64,000 nt of DNA. It comes from Cryptomeria japonica (Eukaryota; Streptophyta; Pinopsida; Cupressales; Cupressaceae). A model generated the notes under the pieces. It searched no databases. It was not told where the DNA came from and was given only the letters and a program-made list of their open reading frames with translations. Location: the NCBI RefSeq assembly GCF_030272615.1, contig NC_081407.1, positions 145,518,897-145,582,896 of the forward strand. Direction: 5' to 3'. Of the stretch, positions 37,182-48,139 are shown one piece after another. Position 1 is the first letter of the stretch; the number at the start of each line of letters is the position of its first letter. Position numbers and translations under genes: made by a program.

Positions 37182-39659
37182 TACTTCTTGAGTATTTTCC
37201 ATGGAGTTCTTCATACAAAAGATATTAGGACATACATTGATTTCAATATCGAGGAGCTCAGAGGATATGAGTTGTCCTGCATTTTCACAGAAAACTTGAT
37301 CACTGAGAACCAGTTGAAACTGGAATTTGCACACTTGCAGAGGATGGGTTTCACACAATTCATGGATTTTCCCACTTTTTATGAGGCAGAATGGGTCCTA
37401 TATATTTTGAGCCGCATTCATGGAGATTTTATCTTGTTGGACCGACCATACAAGATCATAGAGGAAGTGATCTGGAAAATCACTTGTCTACACAAGGTTG
37501 GAGGTGTACCTGACCCTAGGTGAAAAATTTCTTACTTAGAACTCAACAAACTCACCGGTGCTACTTTTGATGGACGATCAATGAGGGTTGATGATGTGAG
37601 AGATATTGATGTCAAGTTTGTCATGATGATTATTGGTTACAAGGTCTATCAGTTTATTTGACTGAACTCTACCTCCGGAAACAATATTTTGATTGCTCAT
37701 TAAATGGTAAAGGAGGATGCACACTAAGATCTTTGTAGTGTGATGTTGAAAGAGCTTATGACAAATCTCCAGAAAATCAAGCAAGACAAGAAAAATACTT
37801 TCTGGTATGGCTCTTTTATGACATGAAAGGAAGCTAGAAAGGAAGCTCTAGCCACTCCCAATGTGGCCTTGGTACAAACAGAGACTTCTAAGCAACTAAA
37901 AACATCATCCACTGAGCCTGCTAGTTCTAAACTGATCGAGCCTACAAAGAAAAAGTAGAATACTACCCAACAATACATGACTATTTCTTCTGAGGAAACA
38001 AAATCAGATGAGGGTATAAATGAAATTCCAAAGAAGAAATGATTAGTGAGGGAGAATAAGGAGGATCAAAAGAAAGAACCTGTTAAGGAGACTCCTCAGA
38101 AGCCTAAAACCACAATTGTACATAATCGAAAACCTAAGTCAGATGAACAGCCAAAACTGGAAGCTAAGAGGAGAACTGGTAAGAAGAAATTGGACGCTCA
38201 AGATCTAATTGATCAAATTATTAATGATGGGAACTTAGATAACATTTCTTTATTCTTTGATGGATTTGAGGATAAGGACAAAAAGAAAATTTAGGAAGCA
38301 ATTCTTTTATATCTTGATTCTTTTAGTATGCCATTGATTGAACTTGAGAAAATTTGGCCTAAGGAGTTGTATGATAAGTTAGAGGCTAAAAAATTACTTG
38401 CTCAGACTCTGGACTGACAAATAAAAGAGAAAAAATTGGTTAATGTCTATCCAACAATAAACCCTCCAAAGATGGCAGATCTAATAAATAAAACCATCTC
38501 ATCTGAATTTAATCCTAAACACAGAATAAACAACCTAATATTGGAAAGGTTTGAGGAGATTTAGAAGGATACTGCAGATATTTGGGTAAGGATTATTTTG
38601 AGTTTGGGTTATGAACTGAGTCCCAGTTTTGTACACTCTTAGAATATTTAGTTGCCAAAAGATTAGGAACTGGTGGAACAACCAAGTGTAGATACTGTGC
38701 AACTGGCTAGCACTCCACCGACTACCACTATACCAGTTAGTGAGTCAAATTTTGCAAGAGAGGATATATCGACAGATAATGTACAGAATGTTGAGGATAC
38801 AAAGGCAAATATAGATAAGATTATAGGTAATAAGGGTGTAGAGGATGTTCAAGATCTGAATAGGGCACCAAGTGGTGAAGCCACTTGTGCACAAGAGTTA
38901 AAGGATTCTAAGGTTATCTCTCCGATAGACAGGGGTAAGGAAACTGCGGCAGATATCTCTTCTGGCTTGGAAATTGACACTTCAGCTATAGCTAAAGGGA
39001 ACTCGTCACAATTTTCTATTAGTTTTGACAAACCCTATCACAAGATGTCACCTGCTAAGAAAATTTTGGCGGTAGCAACACTTCAAGCACAGGCAACTCA
39101 GGAGCTAGTGTAGGAAGAGTCAAAAGACAAGAAATTAATTGAACATAGTTTTAAAGTTTTGAACCAGTTGGTACTAGAATTACAAGCACAAGAGAGTGCA
39201 AGCTCATTTGGTAAACTAGAGGAAATTATTAATTTTATTCCCAAGAACTATGATTCTTTATTGAAAATTTCAATAACAGAGGCTAAAGACAAATTTGTTG
39301 ACGCTCAAAAATAGGCATTTTTGCAGATGATTGAGTTTGACAAGGGTAAACTCCAAAATTGCTTGCAATCCATTGATGAAGCATTGGCAGAGGGAGGTAG
39401 TGTATATAAGACTTGTCTAGATTTGGCTAAGCTCACAACATCCATAGACAAGCAGCTGTCAGATTGTAGGAACAATTTAATTCAGATTTCTAATTCTTAC
39501 AACCTTATAGTTAATATTACAAGTTCTTTGGATGGTCCAATTTTGGTATTCATGGATCAAATTTTAAAATTGGAGAAGGACATGGACACTATAATAAAGA
39601 GAGCAAATGAGCTCTGTAATCTCATTGGTCCCTGGTTAGATAATTTATTTGTTTCATAA
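37182..39659 (+). pseudogene. Unidentified long second ORF, about 825 codons
   Basis: A single reading frame persists for about 2.5 kb with 15 internal stops but no frameshift; its first stop-free codon is at 37182. The stops are eight TAG, five TGA and two TAA, each one C-to-T step from CAG, CGA or CAA. The N-terminal 200 residues look globular (YIDFNIEELRGYELSCIF; AEWVLYILSRIHGDFILLD; VDDVRDIDVKFVMMIIGY). A Lys/Glu-rich disordered middle follows (KEPVKETPQKPKTTI). The C-terminal third is helical (LQNCLQSIDEALAEGG; DKQLSDCRNNLIQISNSYN; DQILKLEKDMDTIIKRANEL), like a coiled coil. No protease, integrase or RT motif is present. It occupies the place of pol in an LTR element and may be a structural or envelope-position protein; I do not recognise it. 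Confidence 0.7.
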
Positions 39660-40032
39660 GATAGAATGTATTGCTAACATGTAGAAGGAGGATCCCAAAA
39701 CATCAGAAGAAATTGAGTATTATGCCAGTCTCTTGAATGGATTCATCTCATTTCTTTAATCCCTTAAGCAAGGTTGGGATACCTATTTTTCATTTTTGAA
39801 GTCTATGTATGCAGAAATTTTGAAACTTGTATAGAACCGGCCTATGTTTATAACTATACAAAATTATTTTTGGGCACCTCACTTTATCATTGATGTCAAA
39901 GGGGGAGGAATAAAATGAAAAAATTATATAATTCTCAGGGGGACCATTAGGTGTACAAGTCAAGATTCACATACATATTCAGAGGCGGATTCAGTGACAA
40001 CACCATTTTTCACGAGTGTTGCCATCAATGCC

Positions 40033-40043
40033 AAAGGGGGAGA
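40033..40043 (+). promoter_or_regulatory. Polypurine tract
   Basis: AAAGGGGGAGA, one base before the 3' LTR start; the surrounding string ATGCCAAAGGGGGAGAT is common in plant Copia elements. Confidence 0.85.
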
Positions 40044-40044
40044 T

Positions 40045-42049
40045 TGTTGGCGATTGACACTCATTCGGTAAGAGTTAATGGCTTGGTTTATCATTGATGT
40101 CAAATCATCTTTAGGTGATTACAACTCATGGGAACTCATCTTCAGGTGTACATATTCTCTGTTTGGTTTCACCGACATTCACTTTGCTTCACAACCAAGT
40201 CTTGATCTCGATAATTGATCCCGGTAGTATGTAGTTGGAACTGGGTAATGGATAGGACCCAGCTAGGAGATGTTATGGCCCTGATTATTTCTTTCATGGA
40301 GGGTGAACCCACAATAGTGGGTTACACTTTTTTGCCAACTTTGACACTTCAATTTTCATTTTCAGAAAAAAAAACCTCACACTAAGACACTTATTACTGC
40401 TAAACCATAAGGAATTTGTAGATGATGTGAACTAGTGATTTGTGATATTTTGTGTTTAGATCCTAAATATATTTTTTTGAATCAATTTATTTTCATTTTT
40501 TTGTCTCCTTCAAAAACTAGTTTTTTACAAAAAATAACATTTTTAAAGAGTGATACTCAATTAGTATGGCATAATGTTTTTTCTAAAATAGATATGAATG
40601 TAATTATTTTGAATTTAGTTTTGTGGCATCCATATCTAATGTTTCAAATTGGTTTCATAACATTATCTTCAATATTTCATATTTTATTAAGTTTTGAAGT
40701 TGAGTTAACTATAATTTTGACATATGTTCATTTGGTTGATCATAACTTGTTGTGTATGTATCCAAATTCTTTTTTTTTTGGTTGGAAAGAGGACTTCAAT
40801 ACCTAGTGCAAAGATATTTTTTAGAATTTGTTTTCACTTGTTTACTCTTTTTCCATAACCGTTGAACTCAAAAGTTAATGTTCAGTATGAAACCTATGTT
40901 TAGTTAATCTAAAAACAAAATCATAATAAACTATTTATATATTAAATAATAGTCATTAGAAAGATTGCTTTGAGTACTACTATCATGTATTTGGGTTTGT
41001 CAAAATTTGTCCATTTGAGCCCCCAATTTGAGCTTCAAAGGCTGAAAATCTGTAGAAACCATGAGAAGCTTGGGGGGAGTCCAAAACCAAGCACGTTTGA
41101 TAGAACATATGTTCTATTGAAAGGGGCTCGATTGAACCCCCCAGGGTTTGATCGAACCCCCCTTCTATCGAACCACCTAATGCAAATTTCAGATTTATTC
41201 TTTTTTGGGTTCGATCAGAAGTAAGTTTCGATCAAAAGGGGGTTTCGATGGAACATGTCTAAAATCGAGTTTTGGACAAAAAAATTCAATTTTTTTCGTA
41301 CAAAAAAGTGCAACCCACTATTGTGGTTTCACCTTGGAATTTATGGTAACGTGTGAAGGCTGACATGATCATTGGGATTATGTTTGAAATTCATTATGTT
41401 CCAGTAGCCGACATGGTGGAAGATAGGAGGATATTTAAGGAGATCCTTTCAGCGATGGACATATATAAGTTTTTGGAATGAAAATTTTGGTTGTGAATTA
41501 TTTAGAGATTATTGGTATACATTTTGGTCAGCGATTGGAAGATTTTGTGTGCAGTTTCACGTGCACAACTTAATTGGTAGCAGAACATGGCAAAATAGAG
41601 CATCAACAAACTGGTACACAGTGAAGGATATCAGAGCATGAATCATAACTTATCCAGCATGGTCAGATGCATCTTATAAGTTCATACTTCTTGTAATTAC
41701 TTTGTAATTGTTTGTAAGTCAGTGAGACTTCTCCTTTTGTGTTGAGCAGTGAGCTCTAGGCAGTTGGCCTGATTGCATGTGAAATCACCTTCATGTAATA
41801 TTTGTATACCTTGATCAAGTATATATATATATATTGTGGGTATCAACCTAATTGTGGTTTTTCCCTTTGTAGGGTTTTCTACGTATAAATATTGGTGTTA
41901 TGGTGTTGCCACTTTATGTGTTAATTGGTATATGGACTTTAATTTTATTTACTGTTAACCAGTTAATAAGCAATAAGTTCAAAACTAACATTACCGGTAG
42001 AACATTGATTCACCCCCCACCCCTCTCTTAGTGTTCTTGGATTCCAATA
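40045..42049 (+). repeat. 3' LTR, interrupted
   Basis: Begins TGTTGGCGATTGACACTC and ends TTGGATTCCAATA. It would be about 1 kb but holds a 1.03-kb insertion at 40301-41333. Confidence 0.9.
40301..41333. mobile_element. TIR DNA transposon, non-autonomous, about 1 kb
   Basis: The inverted ends pair for about 30 bases. Left GGGTGAACCCACAATAGTGG, continuing GTTACACTTTTTTG, matches the reverse complement of the right end, GGTGAAACCACAATAGTGGG, continuing TTGCACTTTTTTG. Comparison with the 5' LTR shows the empty site as TTCATGGAATTTATGG. TGGA is duplicated (40297-40300 and 41335-41338), a 4-bp duplication (5 bp if one mismatch is allowed). The interior has no transposase. A local cluster near 41100-41260 repeats TTCGATC/GATCGAA-type strings next to runs of C or G. 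Superfamily unassigned. Confidence 0.85.
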
Positions 42050-42054
42050 GTTTT

Positions 42055-42998
42055 TGGTACCTGGATAGTTGGATTTGGGACTTGTAGTATGTGGTTTATC
42101 ACGATGTCATGATAGCTTGGTTATTCATTGGTTACACTTTCACTAGGAGCTTTTGACAGTGATGTATTGGTGGTGTAGGATTAATTATTGATTGGTGTTT
42201 TGTTGGTGGTTGTATGCATCTTCTTGGCTTGGATTTCATGGTTACACAAGATGTTATTGACTTTTCAGTTGTATGTGTGTTTGTTCATGTAGGAGATTCT
42301 TGTCATGATGTCATGTGTAACTCGTCGTGGCGGTTCAGTGGGAGTTGTTGGCAGTGATGTGTATTCACCATTGGTGGTGGATGATCTTCTTAGTGTACAA
42401 ATGTTGTAGGAGCTCTTGATCCTATTGTTGTAGAGGGTCTTTCACATTTGTAGGTGCACTAGTTGGAGATGGTTATCTTCATGTTGATTGGAGATGGTTA
42501 AAGGTGATATTTGGTTTAGAGTTTGTTATTATGTCATAGTTTACTCTTGATTACTGCTTTAGAGTTTAGCATGATAAATTTCTCTTGAGACCATGTTATG
42601 TTCACTTGGAGTATGTGATCTTCATGATATTTGAGGATGTTGATGTCTTGAGGGATCAAGGAGTCCTTGGTTGAGGTGTGATTTATGCTTTCATTTAACA
42701 TATTTGATAGTGTGTGAGGGAAAATGTGCAAGCTAAACTAAATGAATGAAATAATGAAGAAAACAATAAAATGAGCCATTAAACTCAAACACCTCAAGAT
42801 TAGAATGATAAAACTAAAACGAAGAACAAAATGATAAACAACATGAAAACCATGATTCTCACTTTAATTTGATTATTCAAGGATTGGATGTGTTCCCATG
42901 ACGTCAATGGATGTTTGATTATGCTCCAACATGGCAAACACAAATGCAAAGATGACTGATGAAATATGCAATGTAATGTGAATAGTGATTTTGGTAGA
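42055..42998. mobile_element. Interior of old LTR element, right part, then unknown host DNA
   Basis: To about 42735 the composition and GTTGG/TGTAG-rich style match 32931-34859, so this is probably the same old element continuing after the nested insertion. From about 42736 to 42998 a different A-rich sequence begins that belongs with the sequence right of 50021. No gene is seen. Confidence 0.4.
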
Positions 42999-43003
42999 GT
43001 AAC
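42999..43003. repeat. Target-site duplication GTAAC
   Basis: GTAAC here and at 50021-50025 bracket the minus-strand element exactly. The right copy is also part of the SINE target duplication. Confidence 0.85.
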
Positions 43004-43491
43004 TATGAGAATTTGTTGAAAATAGCCAAGATCGAGAGAACATTGAATATCACAAAAGAGGGACAAAATAGATTGATAAGAATAAACTGTATTCTAATCA
43101 AGATGCAAAATACTGATCAACTGGATCATCAATAAAAAATACATACAATGAATGATGAGCTTGCTTATAAAGGCAAGGCTAAGAGACAAGAGAGAACACA
43201 ATGATGACATATGGCTCAATGAGATGCAAGGGTAGGTAGGAGAAATAGTAAAATATTCCACATGAGGTGGATCACCCATCGAAGGTGGAATTATCACTCC
43301 GCAATAAGTGGATATGATAAAGTGATAACAAGATCACACCACAAAAGGCGGAAATTATCCTACATACACATTCCCAATGTATGCACATCTCCCTAAATGT
43401 CTCATATGCAAACTACTATGCTATGCATGTACCTAAGTAAACTTAAGTAAAGTGTAATTATATCCAACATGAATAAATAATTACACCAACA
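43004..43491 (-). repeat. 3' LTR (488 bp)
   Basis: On the minus strand it begins TGTTGGTGTAATTATTTATT and ends CTCATA, where the partner has ATCACA. Confidence 0.9.
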
Positions 43492-43505
43492 CCCCCCCTT
43501 AAGTG
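43492..43505 (-). promoter_or_regulatory. Polypurine tract (minus strand)
   Basis: CACTTAAGGGGGGG directly precedes the 3' LTR. Confidence 0.8.
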
Positions 43506-43781
43506 CAACTTAGGGGAATACACTTAAGAATACAATGCAACTAAGTAATGCAAGATAGGTCCCAGCTACAAGGCCATGTTAGGTACTCATGTACAAATGC
43601 AAATGCAATCTCCCATAAAGTGGGGAAAGAGAGAAAAAGCCAATGGGAAAAAACCCTTCCCCAAAAGAGAGATGAAAACTATATACAAAGGAACTCTCAA
43701 AGAAGTATGTGAAGTACAAAATCCCATGTGAGGAAAATGTTCCCCCCATATGAGAGAAGAAGAGAGACCAATTAGCCCCCC

Positions 43782-44864
43782 CTAAATGTAGAATAAACAC
43801 CAATGGTAGAAACTCAATGATGAATGAAGAAATTTCTCCGTGAATGTCAATGTTCCTCCCCCCAGGAAGAAACAAAACCAAAGGTGTAAGTCTCCCCAAT
43901 CATGAAGGGAAGAGGTAGTAAAAAAACACATGATAAATGGAGTCTCTGAAAACTGCTCAAGTGTCCCCATGTTGATGCTGAAAGATACCCCCTCCAAAGG
44001 TGGTGTACTAAACCACACTGCTGAAAAAGGCAATCCAAGATCTAGTGGAGAGGAATGTAGAAAAATAGCCAAAGGCTCACATGTCTCCTCTAAGGATAAA
44101 GAGACCTCCTCCAATTGTTCTACATAAGAATCCACAATCATGTCAACCTTGAAATAATGATCATGTAGAGAATGAACAAGAGGGCCAAAGTGTTCCCTCA
44201 CAACAGTCAAAGAAGGATCATCTTCATCAAAGAGAAGATGGATGTCATTAATGATGTCTCCCAAATCTGCAATGTAGGACTCCACAAACAAGCCTACAAT
44301 TACTATCAAGTAGTCATCCCAATGAACTAAAGCTGGAAGACAAGGTATATCCTGCTGCACTGAATCACAAGAAGGAAAAAATGTCACAACATTTGCATCA
44401 TCAGGTGCAATAGGTGATGTGATATAAATAGGAGGAGATGAAATGCAAGGCTCAAGAATGGGGTCACATGTGAGAATCCTCAAGGTCAAGTACCCAAAGT
44501 TCTCAAAATCTGAATCATCATGTGAAGAATCAACCTCATCAATAGGACCAAAATGTGAAAAGGAATATAACTGAGATGCATGATCAACCACCCTAGTCAC
44601 AATGATAGCTCTAGTCTCTGAGTCTCTAATGATAACTGAATCAGGTGTGAACATGATAGTTTTCTTTGTTTCCCCATGTGTGATTTGATAGATAGAAAGA
44701 AGATTGTTTGTCAGGTGGGCTACACACACCACATCATTGAAGGAGCTATCCACAATGAAAATATATCCCTTCCCAATCACATCCATATATGTATGATTTC
44801 CCATCAAAATATCTGGCATGGTGTAAGGCTCAAATGAAGAGAACACAGACTGCAAAGATGCCAT
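43782..44864 (-). CDS. Protease/pre-integrase remnant fused to unknown acidic tail, 360 codons
   Basis: This is the longest uninterrupted frame in the window. Just upstream of its first Met the same frame reads LLDSRASHH, the retropepsin motif with D-S-G changed to D-S-R. Residues 1-115 follow the usual Copia linker: FEPYTMPDILMGNHTYMDVI, GKGYIFIVDSSFNDVVCVAH, LTNNLLSIYQITHGETKK and SQLYSFSHFG. The His/Cys zinc residues of a normal pre-integrase domain do not follow. Instead about 240 residues of unrelated, mainly acidic sequence continue in frame (HLLFDEDDPSLTVVREHF; LEEVSLSLEETCEPLAIFL). The last part overlaps sequence that is non-coding in the related element at 21173. It has no internal stop, unlike nearly all its neighbours. 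Whether the tail is a functional protein or chance readthrough is open. Confidence 0.6.
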   Translation of the reverse strand: MASLQSVFSSFEPYTMPDILMGNHTYMDVIGKGYIFIVDSSFNDVVCVAHLTNNLLSIYQITHGETKKTIMFTPDSVIIRDSETRAIIVTRVVDHASQLYSFSHFGPIDEVDSSHDDSDFENFGYLTLRILTCDPILEPCISSPPIYITSPIAPDDANVVTFFPSCDSVQQDIPCLPALVHWDDYLIVIVGLFVESYIADLGDIINDIHLLFDEDDPSLTVVREHFGPLVHSLHDHYFKVDMIVDSYVEQLEEVSLSLEETCEPLAIFLHSSPLDLGLPFSAVWFSTPPLEGVSFSINMGTLEQFSETPFIMCFFTTSSLHDWGDLHLWFCFFLGGGTLTFTEKFLHSSLSFYHWCLFYI

Positions 44865-46736
44865 ATGGTGAGAAGCCCTTGAATCTAGAAGCCATCTCCC
44901 TGAATCATGACTTGTAGTAGCACAAAGAGATTGTCCTTTTCATTTATCTGTCCCAAAAGAGTGATCCTTCCCTTTATCCTTTTCTTTGGAAGAAGAAGCT
45001 GAAGTAGACATTCTATAAGGTAAACTAATTTTGTTCTTCTCAAGAAGAAGTTTCAATTTATCAATATCCTTCTTGTAACAATTTTGTTCATCATGTCCTG
45101 ACTTCTTGCAACATGCATAAAAAATATTATTCTTGTATGATTCCTCTTAGGTGAGGATGTAGAATCATCTTGTTGTGGAGAGGAGGATTGTGCTCCATCT
45201 TGTTGTGGCTTAGGCTTAGGTTGCTTTTGGTTCTTGCCTTTTTCTTGATTGCTTTGATTCCCTTTATTATCCACTAAAGCTTATGACTTTGAAGATTTGA
45301 GAATCCCCATCTTAGTCAACTTAGATTTCTCCAATATCAACATCTTCTGGAATGCATCAAAGGATGGTGGAGTGTAGGAGGCACCTTGAGCCAACCGATG
45401 GGTATGAAACTGATGCAGTCACTAGTTAGGAGGGACCTCTAAGAGATCAGTCCAGACCAGTTAGCAAGAGTAAACATAATGGAAACACAAGGATATGATA
45501 GAGGCATTGCAGATACAAGTGAATTATATCATGAAAACTAATTACAATCAACCAGTAACATTCGGGTTATAAAAACCAGCTCATAGGCCTCCTCAAACAT
45601 GCTCAATACAAAACAAGACATAACTGACACCTTAAAACTAAAGATCTAGCTTCTATGTTCTGTCTACCACCTTCAATCATTCTAATACTTAATTACAATG
45701 ATTTATATGATCTAAGGGGATTCAATTGGCCCAAAAAGGGATCAAAACCCGAAGAACAAGACCAAATGTGTAAAACCAACAAGGTCGGCCTTCAACAAAG
45801 AGATTCCTCCAAAAAATCCAAAGGATGAAGTGTAGATCTCAGGGAAGCTTGGCCACACACCAAGGAACATCAAAATCAATCCTCAGGGCTCCGCAAGCTA
45901 CAAAAAGGATCTAGTAGGTCACCAATGCTAATAGGTGCAAGCAACCAGTACCAGGAAAATTGTCATGAAAACAGGTAGCGATAACTTGCTGGAAAATGAT
46001 CCAAATGCTTCGTGGTTTGGGAATAAGGTAGATGATCAAGTCTTCAAGCAAAAATACAACTCCATAGGATCCGATGAGCCAAATATGGAAAATAAAAGAA
46101 AAAATGCTGAAACTACAAAATAGAAAGGAAAACAGAAAGGGATATTTTTGGTTGATGCAAGATTGCGAAGAACCGGGGACGCTCCTACATCAGAAAGCTA
46201 GAAACAAAGGTTGCATACTCTGATGGAAGCTTTTCCAACAAGTTGTAAACCAATTGAGCATCCTTTTTGTCAATGCCACAATCCTTTAGCTTTGCTCTTA
46301 GCTCATTTTATTTTGTGATATAATCCTAGATTTTATCAAAATCCTTTGGATCCAATGTTGCGAGTTCACTATCATGCTTGTATGCCTTAATCTAATCATC
46401 TTGACCATACAATTTGTCATAAATATCCAAAGCCTCTTTAATTGTTGTACACTTATCAATGTGAAAAATGAGGTCATCTGATACCTATTTTCTCAATGTT
46501 CCAAGTGCCATAGAATTTTTAGTGAGCCATTCAACTTGAGTTTTAGTATCATCCTTAAGATTAGGTGGTGTTGTTATTGTTCCATTTACATAATGAATGA
46601 GTCCTTTTTCCATTAGTTTACTCCATGCCTTAATCTTCCATGATGCATAATTATGTGGAGTTAAAAGTGGAAATTTAGGAGAACCCATAGCACCAAAATA
46701 AAAAAACACAAGATAGAGAGAGTCACAATCACACAA
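44865..46736 (-). pseudogene. Copia gag with UBN2-like domain and zinc knuckle
   Basis: The N-terminal part (46485-46736) has SPKFPLLTPHNYASWKIKAW and VEWLTKNSMALGTLRK. It continues (46193-46480) with LIFHIDKCTTIKEALDIYDK-LYGQDD and ELRAKLKDCGIDKKDAQLVY, the Copia gag polypeptide (UBN2-type). A solo LTR interrupts the frame at 45411-46192, and gag then resumes with HRLAQGASYTPPSFDAF. A zinc knuckle lies at about 45085-45130: Y-A-C-C-K-K-S-G-H-D-E-Q-N-C, with the first Cys replaced by Tyr. There are scattered stops. Downstream the frame leads to the protease-like ORF. Confidence 0.8.
45411..46192 (-). repeat. Solo LTR inside gag (782 bp)
   Basis: On the minus strand it runs from TGATGTAGGAGCGTCCCC to GACTGCATCA. 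It is flanked by GAAAC (45406-45410) and GAAAG (46193-46197), a 5-bp duplication with one change. The interrupted gag frame rejoins sensibly across it. The family differs from the other LTRs here and resembles a Gypsy-type LTR (inference). Confidence 0.75.
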
Positions 46737-48134
46737 GACACCCCCCCAAATTGGTCAATCAAGAAACCCCCCCAAAAATTGATGATTTGGCACTTTATAC
46801 TTAGTGCATGTACAATGGCCACTTGCAAAGAAAGGAAAGGTGGACTTCTGATTTCAACTTTACAATTGCCTCAAATAGACTATAAGAGACCCCAAAAAAT
46901 ACTGCAAGTGATCTAAACTGAGACCCAAGAAAAATACAAGTACCAAATAGGCAAAAAATGACCAAATAATGAAAGTACAATTTTTATTCAAAATCATTGC
47001 AAACTGATGACAGATTATGAAAGTAGACAAATAGTTATGCACTTAAAAAATGACACCTAAAAAGGAGGTCGTATGACTCCAAACAAAGCCTCTAAAGTCG
47101 CAAAATTGAGGATTATACAGATAAAGTCATCAAAAACTACAAATTGTGAAGAATCTATCCATAAAAAATCATAAAATTCCTCTACCACTACGAAAAACAT
47201 GAAAAATTAGCCCAAATAAAAAAAAATTGCACCCAAAAAGGAGCTAAAATGAACAAGATATGGCCTCTTGAAGTCAGATTGCAAAATCAGAAAGCCAAAT
47301 GAGAGGGGGTCAAAATTTTTTAAAATACTGTTGATGCTGTGCTGACATCTGAAAATGAAGGGATTAAATTTGATTCCATCTATCCATCACAAAAACTTCA
47401 TCTCCACCCTGTGTAGCATCCGTACTATATGGACATGATGACATGGAGCTGACCGAGCTGACACGTGGCAAAATGACTAGGCAGGGTGATTGGATTTTGT
47501 ATGTATGACATGGTGCAATGTGGAAGTATGGTGGATTGCATGGAAATCAAGGTGGTAGGTGATTGGGTGTACATCTAGTTTGATGTGGTGGATGACAGTA
47601 CTACACATGGATCAATCAGAGTGCACCACGTGGCGCTATCTTGGGAGTTGAACGAGAAAATGTGGTGGAAAGAATATTGACAGCTAGAAAACAAAGGCCA
47701 GAAACCAAGGGCTAGAAATTGGAGAAGGCGAAGATTGGTAGGGAACATGGACTAAAAAGAGGAGAAGAGTAGTTGCACTAACATGTGAGTACAACGGAGC
47801 ATACAAGCAACGCTGGGAAGTAGAGGATGAATGATGCTGGGAGAAGTACGGTGTAGATATGACAGGGAGAAGACTGGCAGGGAAAAAATAAATACTACAG
47901 AGTACAGGGGGCGGGGATAGTTTGCCACCCTAAAATAATATTTTTAAAATTTCTTAAAAATAATAAAGAACTTTTACACAAAACAATTTGTGAATAAATA
48001 AATGAAAATAATATTCGCAGAAAAGAAACAATTTTTATTATTACTTGTTTTTGAAAAAATTGTACCATATAGCCTAATAGGCTAAAATTTTTCCTCTAAA
48101 GGGCCCCAAATTGATTTTCACTAAAATGGGATAA
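46737..48134 (-). other. 5' leader of the gag-only element
   Basis: A long untranslated leader; parts (about 46860-47330) match the leader of the element at 21173. No open frame is supported. Confidence 0.6.
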
Positions 48135-48139
48135 ATTTA

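Larger units (their letters stand above)
34860..42049 (+). mobile_element. Polymerase-less LTR retrotransposon with a large second ORF
   Basis: The 5' LTR is 34860-35856, followed by a tRNA-iMet primer-binding site. The polypurine tract AAAGGGGGAGA (40033-40043) precedes the 3' LTR at 40045-42049. The target duplication GTTTT confirms both ends. The interior of about 4.2 kb codes for a coiled-coil/zinc-knuckle Gag (35925-36972) and a second long frame (37182-39659), but no protease, integrase or reverse transcriptase. The polypurine tract and long Gag coiled coil recall Sirevirus-type Copia elements, so pol loss from such an element is my preferred explanation (inference). A 1-kb TIR transposon splits the 3' LTR. 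Confidence 0.9.

Noticed and set aside
40435-41224. Open frames inside the TIR transposon
   Set aside because: Short, no transposase motif, and low-complexity hydrophobic composition.
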